A stretch of 64,000 bases of DNA, taken from NCBI GenBank assembly GCA_033032175.1, contig CM065316.1:5922115-5986114 (forward strand), given 5' to 3'. The notes under the pieces were generated by a model, which worked only from the letters and a program-made list of their open reading frames with translations, was not told where the DNA came from and did no database searches. The DNA comes from Saturnia japonica (lineage: Eukaryota; Arthropoda; Insecta; Lepidoptera; Saturniidae). The stretch's first letter is position 1. The number at the start of each line of letters is the position of its first letter. The position numbers and the translations under genes are program-made. Shown here piece by piece: positions 12,254 to 24,200 of this stretch.

Positions 12254-15200
12254 TTACTTTTTTTCTTTTTCCGCTTGCGCCACTAATTTTGCTTCTTTTT
12301 TGGCTTTTTTCTTTTCTTCCTTCGCTAACAGTTTGGCTTGTCTCTCCTCTTCTTTAGCCAATAACTTAGCTTGTCTTTCTTCTTCTTTTGCTTGAAGCTT
12401 GGCTTCCTTTTTAGCTTCTTTTTCTGCTTTAAGTCTTATTTTTTCCTCTTTCTTTCTTTCTGCAGTTTCGTTCTTTTTATTGTCGCTACTTTCATCTTTT
12501 TTATTTTTGTCTTCATGTTTTGATTTATCTTCTTCTTTCTTCTTTTTGTCGTCTTTTTTGTTTTTCAATTTGGGGATATCTTTTTTTCTTTCAGTCTCTT
12601 TGCTTTGGTCTCTGGGCGAGGGCGGGTCATCAGGGTTCAATGGTTTTAGTGGCCGGAAGAAGTGGTCTTGATCCTTTTGTGGTGATGTTTCTAACTGAGT
12701 TACAATTTTCTGTGCACACCTATAAAATTTGACAAATTTTATAATATTATGATAAAATTAATCGAGTTAATTAAAATATAAATAAACGTAACCGTTCGGT
12801 TTGTGATATAATTTTGTAGAGTCGGAAATCGGACCAATAGCTTTAGAAATTACCTTTTACATATATTAGGTCCTTACATATGAAATTGGCGTTTTTTTGA
12901 ACTGGTCACTTTGATCTCAAATATCTGACGTCTGGTTAGATATTCCAAATTTAGGCTTGTATATTTGTGTTTCGAATTTAGTGATTTATTTGTTTTCGCA
13001 CCATTTTATTTTTCTTTGACATCGTTCTTTTCACAAAATAGAAAATTTAAAATATCGCCTTAGTTAAGAATGTAAGTTCCATTGTGGCATCAGCGCTGCA
13101 GAATCAGCTCGAAGGATTAATGATGTGTATGGGAAAGCTACTGTAAAAGAAAACACGATACGTTTTTGGTTCCAACGTATTCGTTCTGGAAATTTTGACC
13201 TACGAAACAAACCCCGTGGACGGCCGGAGACCCTAGTTGAAAATGAAGAATCACAGGTGATCGTTGAAGCGGATCATTCGCAAACCACATCAGAGTTACC
13301 GGCAGGCTTCGGCGTGAGTGATAAAAAAAAAATTCATTTGAAACAAACAGGACAAGTGAAAAAGCTCGAGAAATGGGTACCGCATGAATTGACTGAAGCA
13401 CGCCAACAAACACCTATTAAGTTCTGCATTACATTACTCAACCGTCACAATAACGAGGGAATTTTGAATCGTATTGTTACTTGTGACGAAATATGGATCC
13501 TTTACGACAATCGGAAATTCTCATCACAGTGGTTGAACCCAGGAGAACCGGCCAAATCCTGTCCCGAGCGAAAGTCGTCTCAGAAAAAGGTACTGGTGAG
13601 TGTTTGGTGGACCAGTGCTGGTGTCATACATTACAGCTTCGTAAGATCTGTTTAGACGATAATGGCAGATCTGTATTGTCAACAATTACAAACCATGATG
13701 GAAAAGCTAGCCGTTAAACAACCGAGACTGGTCAATATCTCAAGCCCACTGCTGCTTCAGAATAACGGTAGACCTCATACTTTACGACCGACGGTCGCTA
13801 AATTAGAGGAACTGCGGTTGGAATGTCGCCGAAACCCACCATGTTCCCCGGAAATTGATCCAACAGATTACCACTTTTTTGGAATTTGGACAATTTCTTG
13901 CAAGGAAAATAAATTCAATTCCGATGAGGCTGTCCAAACTGCCTTCAAAAATGTTATTGATTCTTGCTTCCACAATTTTTTCAACAATGGAATCAATGAA
14001 CTACCTTTAAAATGGCGCAAGTGCATAGATAATAATGGTACATACTTCGATTGATTAAATATATAATTTCATAATATTTTTTCATTTTACTTTTACCATA
14101 TAAAACGCTAATTTCATATGTAAGGACCTAATATATTTAGAAACTCCAACTCTTTATAATAGTGGTCTAGTAGGCAGTGTACATGTAACTGGCATTTTAG
14201 GAATTTCACGTTTCTTAAAGTGAATGACCGAATTACTTTAATTAGAAAACACGTTTAATTTAACAGCATAGTTTATTTGTTTATAAAGAAAAAGGTCCCT
14301 TGCTAATTTTATGAACATAAATTATGTTTTTAATTTTTTATAATTACCTTATTCTAGTAGATGTTGAAGCAACTGCCGTTGGGTTCTCGCGGCGTCCTTC
14401 GCGGAAATCTCTTTGGAATTCTTTTATAGGAGGTAATCGACCTGAAGGTTCTCCCGTTGGTCTTCCGGTATAACTATACACTTGGTAATCCTGTAGTCGA
14501 GCCTGAAACACAAAAACAGTATTCCTTACTTAGTGTTTACTAAAACACAACAAGGCAATAATATCAATAAAACTGCAGATTATTGAATCGTGTGCGAAAA
14601 TATTATTTTTCGAAACAATTCTTTCTAGGATGAAATAGCTTAGATATATTTCTTTTGTATAATATGTATAAAACCGATAACAAGAAAGTTATGTAGGTAA
14701 TTTAAAGAAAAAACAGGTGGATGCGTGTATTTCAAATGACGTAACGCATAACAATGAGTATGACTGTCTTCACTAGAATAAAATAAGAGTTTAGAAAGCA
14801 ACTTCATGGAGTAGACTTTTTGTTACAGAGTGGGCGCGCATGGTAAAAATTCACTCTTTTTTTCTTAATGCGCTTATAGAATGAAGAAGCATAACTTAAC
14901 TTAAAAAAAACTGTTTTATAACGTAAGACAATAAAATCTTAATTTTTGCTATTAACATTGATTTTATAAATATACAATTTTAAGGTTTAAATTACATCTA
15001 AGTACTAACAAATAAGTAAAGAGAAAAAAGGCGTATACTTATAATTCTAATACAACACACAAATGTTCATAAAGTAACCTTTAAAGTTGTCTATTCAGTT
15101 CCTCATATGTTTGCAGTACAAAGTAAAAAAACAAATACATAATGTGCAAGCTTCGATTATTATAATGCTTATACAAGTGTTAAACACATCTTATGACTTA

Positions 15201-18200
15201 ACTACGATCCGAACGCATACTGGACGTACTTTTTTTTATTTGTCAATTTACACAAATAAATAAAATTGAAGTTTGTTTGTAATATCAAAATAACAGTTTT
15301 TTACTGAATATAATTTACTATCTAAGATTATACGTGAAGTTTCATACATCAGAAAAATGTTTAATTTTATTTTCATTTGATACCGCATCTGATGTCAAGT
15401 CATTATGTAGCCTAAGAATGCGAACACGCTAAGCCTAGAGTGACTGGTTTTATAGTGTAGATACCAGAATACACATTTTTTAAATAGTTTTAGCGTTGTG
15501 GTCACAATTTCATCTAATCTTAAGTGGCGATGTAGCTCAAGATGGTAGCACGCAAGCCTAGTGGAAGACTGGCTCTCAAGTTCAGCTGCCGGATCACACT
15601 TATTGGTGTTTGGCGACAGATTATCAACTTGTGGGTGGTAATTAACCAGGCGGGCATTAGAAAAAGCCCTACCTCCATGCTATGGTTTCATCGCGTTGTT
15701 TTCCTTCACCGAAAGCTCAGGCCAAATGCAGGGACTTGAATTTACGTCGATTGACGCGATGCCCAACACATATTGGTGTTGACAGATTTTCAACCTAGAG
15801 AGGGTAGCTAACCAGGCGGGGATTAGAATAATACCGTACCACCATGCTACGGTTTCATGCCCATAATAACAATTATCTACCTTCATGCTGTGATGCTGTG
15901 AACGGCGCAGGGAATTGGAAGCAGGTTGCCGAGGACGTGGTGGCGTTGCAGATTGTGGTACTCGTGGTATAGCACCCAAACACGCTCCCCCACACTTTGC
16001 CCCACCACACAATTTAGTCGTGCATACGTTTGCGACATTACCGCCACTGTTTGATGATACCGAAGACACACCTGGTTGATGGAAAATAAGTATGAGACAG
16101 TAACTTTTTTGGATGTCAGATATATTCAATATTAGCTACTCATTAACAAACTTCTATAAAGTATATTATACACCTCAGAATTACCACATCTATTATACGT
16201 TGCAGCGATTCTCAGTTTCTTTCAAGTAGAACACAAAATTTTACTAATTACAAAACATCTTTATTCAATGTAGGCGCCATGAAGGCGCTGATCGTTAAAA
16301 TACTACTACCGGTTCGGAAAATATCTCAGTCATCGAGAAAAGCTGGCAAAAAACTGGATCGTGTTTGTCATCTTTTATTTTATAACTGTATAAATAACGT
16401 TTAGGTACAGTTATTAATTATTAGATGCACAAAGAGGGAATCTTTTGGTAGTGTCTTTGAACTTATTGGCCGACAAATCAGTAATGTACTGAAGAACCTT
16501 ATCAAACTATTCTAACGTAACACTATTACCTAAATAACTTGATTGGCCTTATAGTTACTGAATTATCAAGGATGTATTGAGAGGGCAAAGTTAAGGTATT
16601 AATTTCCTGGAAGTTGTTCTTTAGTGATTCGCGAGGTCGTGATGCTAAATAATATTAAAATAAATCAGAAAAGAGTTTGTAAACTTAATCCTTGATTTTA
16701 ATTAGTAAAAAAGGGTAAAGATAATCATTATGTACGTACCAGAAAGGGAAGACTCGCCGCTGGTGACGGAGTAGAGAGAAGCTGAAGCAGGGACGGACCT
16801 AGCGCCAACCGAATAGCTCGACAGAGAACCTGGCACGCCCCATGACTTGCCGCTACCACTCGACACCTGGAAACACATACCATTTTCTGAACGACATTTA
16901 TAATTTTGCACAGGTATTTTATAGGTCTTCCGATTGACTCGTGTTTTTATTGCTTTATTGTACGGGTACAGTCGGTAATAAAAATGTCAAGTTTGTCACG
17001 GAGAAAATGTCTCACCTAATCAGTAGTCGTGCATGATAATGCGTAGTATCACAATCATCGAAAAATAAAAACGCTAAATTCTAATTTAAAAAATATATTT
17101 ATATTCTAATATTAATTATTAATATTTATTCAGCAATCGGTCACAGAAAAAAATACTCAGCAATATGGTATAAAATTTTTTCGTCTACCACCATATCATC
17201 CTAAACCCTATGGAAAATATTTGAGCAATTTTAAAATATACAATATTGCTTTACATAACATTGAACAGAACGTGACGGAAATAATGAAATTAATACAAAG
17301 TTCATTATTTGGTAATTGTAGTGGAAGTGATACGGAATAATATAATCCCAGACCTTTCACGTACGTATAACCAAGGCCAATTATGCCCGTAATTCAGTGT
17401 TGATAAGGTGTACAGATTCATATAATGCGAAAGCTAAAAATTTAGATATATATTTTGACAGTAATGCAGCGTTTAAAAGAAAAGCTATTGATGTAATTCA
17501 GAGTTTGATAAATAGTGTAATTAGTACATACGCGCACACACACACGCATTCACACCAGAAGCACTACATCGTTCTTTTTGATGCAAGATATATTAATTAA
17601 TAATTTCGTTGGAGTATAGAATAGTTGTATCTTTATTGTAATACGATTGAAATCTTTTTGGCTAAGCCAATATGTTAATTTAATTATGTATGTATGTTAG
17701 AATTTAAGAGCTGTAGATTTCTTGAAATAAATAAATAAAAGAAATAAATAATCCTAATTGAGCTGTTGATTTATTTTTGAAAAAAAAAGATTCAATATTG
17801 TTCCAAGTAATATAAGTAAAATAGATAATATAATTCTCTTGTGTAGTTGACTGTAACTCTTGACACGCACACCTTGTCGCTGTATCTATACATTAACGCT
17901 TTACGCACACATAGGGCCGCGCGTACAAATGAGTTGTACTGTCTATAACTACTATTTTCTTAAGTTTTATATTGAACATGGAAATAAAATTTCTAGTGAA
18001 TTCGAGTAGGCAGTTACTAAAAGGTTTTAAAAATATAATACTAGCTGGGTCCCACGGTGTCGATCGTGTTAAATTTATTCGAACAACTCTATACCGCGCT
18101 GCTGCCAACGCATCCGGATTTTCGTTTCTCGTACAGCATGCTAGATTGCTGAACGTTCTAGAGTCCACTCTAGAGTCGTAGACTAAGCCAATCTTCATCA

Positions 18201-21200
18201 AGAAATAAGACTTATATTGATCGAAGACTTATATGCAAAAATAGTCTGTAAAATATGACTGATAGTTCCATAGATTTACACATATGCACAAACTTACCAA
18301 ATTCGCATACTTTCTTTATAATATTGGTATAAATTTAAAACTCACCTGCCAGCTTTTGCTGGTAACAAGTCTAGGCGCTTGCCGAAGCCGCAGGATTTTG
18401 GCACGGCAGATAACACACCGTAGAGGCAAGAGTCGCTGGCTAACAGCCATCTGGATAGTCTTCACGAAACATCTCCGGCACACGACGCGGTGGCCGCAAG
18501 GCGATGTCTGCATCGTCGCTTTTGCATTCACACATATCACGCACTGAAACATGTAATAATAAAAGAGTCACAGTCAACAGACAGAGATACGAGTCAGAAA
18601 GACAGGCCTCGTGCCGCACTGCTAAGCCCTACTATTGAATCCAGAGGTCGTGTGTTCGATCTTCACACATGACTGTGTTTAATGAGCATATATAAGTATG
18701 AATGGCCATATGTGTGAAAAATTCTATAGGTTATATACTTATCATATAAAATACTAGCGGTGTGCCCACGTCTCCGCATGCGTTTGTTACGCAATAATCG
18801 TTTTCATCCCATAATATATTATTGACAATTCATATAGTACAAGGTGTCCAGAAAGGGTATCGGGTATTTGTTTTCGCGCCATATTCGAAACGGGGCGTCT
18901 AAAGGGTGCGGGGAGGGGTTCGTGGCGTCCGCCATTTTGTGGAGTTTTAGTCACGATGGAACAGTACTCGGGGACGCATCGCGCATTTTGCGTACGAGCG
19001 TATTATCGTAATGGTGATTCAATAGTGACTGCTCAACGTCTCTATCGTGCGGAATATCGTACACGCCACGCGCCAAGTGACGATAGCATTAGGAAATGGA
19101 TCAGGATGTTCGAGAATACAGGTGCGACAATTAAAATTCAAAACTCTGATCGTCCTCGTTCAGTTCGCGATGAAGAAACAATTGAAGAAGTTGAGGCGTC
19201 GGTTCGTCAAAATCCGTCTTTATCCATCCGAAAGCGAAGCCAAGCGTTGAACATCAAAAAATCGTCTTTACATTCGATTTTAAAGAAAGACTTACATCTA
19301 AAAGCCTATAAAATTCAATTGGTTCAAGAATTGAAGGATACGGACTAAGCTAATCGACTGAATTTTGCGAACGAAATGCTGCAGCGATTTAACAACTTTA
19401 ACAACATACTGTTCAGTGACGAAGCAAATTTTCACCTGAATGGTCATGTTAATAAGCAGAAATGTCGTTACTGGGCAGTGGAGAATCCGAGACGAAAGCA
19501 TGAACGACCCCTGCATAGCCCAAAGGTCGTTGTTTGGGCCGCTATGTCTGCTAAAGGCATAATTGGTCCTTATTTTCATGAAGATCAACGAGGCCGAGCA
19601 ATTAATGTGAATAGTGACTGTTATTGCGATCTGTTGCAAAATTTTTTGGTCCCAGAGTTGCAGGAGTTTGCAGGTTTCAACTCAAGAACGTGGTTCCAGC
19701 AAGATGGGGCCACTTGCCATACCTCAAATGACTCAATGGAAGTTGTTAACGAATTATTCCCTAATAAAGTCATTTCGCGAAGGGGTAACATCAACTGGCC
19801 TCCCAGAAGCCCCGACCTTAGCCCGCTTGACTATTTTGCATGGGGATACCTTAAAAGTAAGGTTTATCAAAACAATCCGACGAATCTAACCCAGTTAAAG
19901 CAAAACATCAGGTCAGAAATGGCAGCAATATTGATAGCTATGTGTCAACGTGTTATCGCCAATCTTCGTTTCCGTTTAGAAGAGTGCCAGCAACGTAACG
20001 GTCATCATTTGGATAACATCATCTTTTCCAAATAATTTTCCAATTCATATGCTAATAATAAACAATAAACTTTTTTATTGCATACAAATAATTTTTGTTT
20101 CATTGAACTTACAAATACCCGATACCCTTTCTGGACACCTTGTATAACAATTGAGAAATGACATATACTACCCGTGTACAAAATTTCATGAAAGTCTTTT
20201 ACTACTTTAAAAAAAAAATGTCTAAATGTATTGTTAACCATTTTTATAGTCTATCAATTATGGAATGGCGTATGCTTCCCGTTTAAAAAAATAAATCAGA
20301 TTGAGAATTGATGAAAATTGAATTTATTAAAATTCTTTTCTTTTTCATTTCTAATATTATTATTGATAATTCTCATGGCCCATCAATTATGGAATGCCTT
20401 ATATCTACTTCCCGTGTACAAAATGTTATCAAAATCACTAAAGATTTACTTTTTATTTTGGTGTTGTTTTTTTACTATTCCTTCAAGTATTTTTGAAAAT
20501 TCTTATAGCCTATCAATTGAACTGAATTGACTTAAGCTTACTGTGTACAAAATTTGATAAGATTCGGTTAAGCCGTTTTTGAGTTAAATCCGAACATACA
20601 GGGTGGGCCAGAAAGGCGTACGATTTTAAAAACACTTTTGCGTTTGAACCTTATGAGCGGAGGCTGCGCGGGTGGTGGGGATGAGAAGCTCGGTTCTCGG
20701 AAATTTAGTCACAATGGATCGCTTCACCGGAGCGCTGCGTGCATTGTACGTTAAACATTATTATAAAAATGGCGATTCGTGCGCTATTGTTCGACGTTTA
20801 TTTCGGCGTTAGTTTGAATTACATGACGTAAATCAGTGTCCGAAGGAAAGTGTGATTCGATCGTGGGTCCAAACAGAAGCCTGAGGGACGCCCAGGGTCA
20901 ACAAGAACTGAAGACACAATTAACAAGTTAGAGCTTCAGTTCAACGTAATCCTGGTCTATCGACTCGCAAGCGATCAGCTGAACTTGTGGTGTCCAGAAC
21001 ATCATTGCGTCGCATTTAGTTGAAAGATTTGAATTTGCACCCGTATAAAATTCAACTTGTGCAGGAATTACTGCCAAATGACCCAATTTTACGACGAGCT
21101 GTTGTTGAAACAATGTTGGAACGCTTTTAGAGTTTCAACAATATTTTGTTCTCCGAAGAAGCCCATTTTCACTTAAATGGGCATGTCAATAAACAGGATT

Positions 21201-24200
21201 GCCGTTACAGGGCTGCAGAAAACCCTCGTGCAAAACGCCAAAAGCCTCTGCATTCGCCGAAAGTAACCGTTTGGGCGGCCTTATCAGTACACGGAATTAT
21301 CGAACCCTATTTTTTTGAAAATCAACAAAGGCAATCTGTCACTGTAAATTCCGAACGATACATAGCCATATTAAGGGATTTTTTCTTTCCGCAACTGCAA
21401 CAATTTGAAGCCTATAATCGTACGACGTGGTTTCAACAAGATGGTGCGACATGCCATACGTCTAATGCTTCGTTGGCGGCCGTAAACGAGATGTTTGCTG
21501 GGTAACTGATATCGCGCCGAGGTGACAGTGCATGGCCGCCTAGAAGTCCGGATCTAACGCCACCAGACTTTTACATGTGGGGATACCTGAAAAGTAGTCT
21601 TCTTCAATAACCCAGCCACGATAAACCAGTTGAAGATAAATATCCGAGAAGAAATGGCAGCTATGCCTCGCGCAATGTGTCAGCGAGTTTTTACCAATTT
21701 GAGGTTCAGATTCGAAGGATGTTTGCAGCGGGATGGTGCACACCTGAATGATGTAATTTTTAAGAAATAAATTTCCCAGATGTCTATTTTAATTGAAATA
21801 AAGATGTGTTTGTGTATTGTATTTAGTTCTTTTTTTATTTTTTTTAATTCGCAAATCTTTCTGGCTCACCTGTACAACAGGCAGACAAACAAAAAATTTT
21901 TTAAGGGCATATTGTCTTCTCTCTTATATACTATGTCCCTCGGGAAAATTAGAAAATATATTACATGTACAGACAACAACAGATTTCTTAATATATACTA
22001 GCGGTGTGCCCGCGGCTCCGCGCGCATTTGTTACTATGTAGTAGTTACGTAGGTACATCCCGTAATTTTATTTTTCCTCATATTGTTGACAATTCATATA
22101 CTGTATCAATTGAGGAATGCCATGTATTTCCCGTTTACAATTTTCATCAAAAACGGTTGAACATTATAATTCTATTGTATGATTAACGATTCTTATAGAC
22201 TCTCAATTATTATGGTACTTATGATGTATGTTTCCCCTCTACAAAATACGATCAGAATCGGTTGAGAATTGATGAAAATTAAATTTTTTGAACTTCCTTT
22301 TTTACGATATCTAAAAGTAATATTGACAACATTCCATAATTGATGGACTATAAGAATTGTCAATAACAATTTCAGAAATTGTAAAAAAAATTACTCAATA
22401 ATAAATTTATAGGTACTAATTCTCAACCGATTTTGATGAAATTTTTTACATGGGAAGAATACGTCACTGTGATAAGCTATTAGAATTATAAAAATAACAT
22501 TCATGTTTTGTTTTGTTTGTTTTCATGTCATTCCATGATTAGACGGCTTTATGAATTGTCAATAATACTTTTGGAAGATGATAAAAAAAATCACAGATTT
22601 TGACTAAAATTGTAAATTGGAAATACATGTCATTTTTTAATTAATACGTTAAATTAATAAAAAAATAAAATGATGTGATGTAAATAACTACTGCGTAATA
22701 AGTTAATAACAAACACATGCGGAGCCGCAGGCACACCGCTAGTTAATTAATATTTTTAATAAATAATAGCGCTAATAATAATTAAACTCATCAAGTCATT
22801 AAAAAAAATGCAAAATGAGTTGCATCGTGGACCATCGAATCTAGCAATTGTTTCATCTTTTTAAAACAATAATATTCATAAATAACGATAATAATATAGT
22901 TTTTGGCGGCATCTTGAAGTGACATGTTGTGGTTTTTGTTTTTAATTCATTAACTTAGGTTTTTGACCCTATATTATGTAATATTGGTGGCGTTTTGCGT
23001 TATATATTTGGTTTTTGTGCATAAGTGAATTGGTTTATAAATATAAACTGAAAGCATACACTGTAAGATCCCAGAAAAACCTTCTAGAAAGTTCTAACAA
23101 AGGAGCCAACGTCTTGTTAGGATACTGAAATCGTCATAAGACAGGATACTATATTCACTTGATAATAACAGTAATGGCCTTCACTAAAGAGGACTAGTTG
23201 CCAAGTTAGGAAGAAAAAGAAGAAGAACGATAATAATACTAGTCTTTAAGTGTCCTACTGCTTGACAAATAGGCCTCTGCCCGAGGGATGTCAAAGGCTT
23301 AATCACCACGCGTCATTCCACGACATCTTGGCGATTTCAAACAGTTCTATATTTTTCTCACATACGGTGGTTTACAAGACCATTTCTCAAGCATTCAGTT
23401 TTCCTCACATTGTGTTACTTCACCGTTAGCCGATAGTAATACCAAGTTAAACTAGTAAAGGTACGGGAATTCTGCAAAATTCTTCGGGGGTTCGAAACTG
23501 CGGACATCCAGTTGGTATTCCGCCGGTCTAACAATCACTAGATGAAAAATCGAAACATAAACTGTAGAAGATTGCACGAAAGAACATAAAAACACTAATA
23601 ATAATAACTGTTTTTACACTCTATAGTAATTTTTCTGAATTAGTACAAAATATATATGCGCGTAAACTTTACGCGTGTAAAGTGAACGTTGTTTGAATTT
23701 GAATTTTAACACTATATAAAATATGTATAGTGTAGTCTGTCCTAACGTAACGTCAATTTACACAAAAATTTCCTTACCGTTACCAAAAAATATTCGCTAC
23801 AAAAAACAAAGAAATCTTCTCGAATTAAATTATGTATAAAACCAAACAAAATTTTGTTATTCATTGAATTGAACTTCAATGATGTACAAAGATTAAATGT
23901 AAATTGCACTGAGAAAGAGCGTAGTTAATGTTTGCATTAGTAACGTAACAAGCGTTTTGCAACAGAGACAAGTTTTAAATCGGATGTAAACGAGAACCTT
24001 GACCCGGGGAGAGGTCACTGAAACCGAGATATTTTATGATATATTTATTTTAATATTAACTTCTATATTATATATGTTATATAGTGTATAAGGGATTCAA
24101 TAGAAAATTCTAAAGAATGCCTAGAAACTCTTGTAGTAGAGGACACCGTGGAAGATCGACCTTTACCAATCTGTTATACATATGAGCCATATTTTTTAAT

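Larger units (their letters stand above)
18759..21930 (+). repeat. Family M repeat interrupted by two DD41D transposons
   Basis: The host begins with 'agcggtgtgcccacgtctcc' at 18759 and continues between and after the two inserted elements with several copies of 'cccgtgtacaaaattt' and 'cctatcaattatggaatg' units. Related copies lie at 21985-22750, 25665-26035, 26548-26760 and 27180-28265. These are widespread in Lepidoptera but of unknown class to me. Confidence 0.6.

Noticed and set aside
12399..12671. Plus-strand frame rich in Ser, Leu and Phe
   Set aside because: Antisense image of the lysine-rich last exon of the RING gene; its composition is simply the complement of Lys/Glu codons.
15680..16129. 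149-codon minus-strand frame as a single gene
   Set aside because: It is the RING-gene exon 16071-15881 read through both splice sites into intron and SINE sequence.
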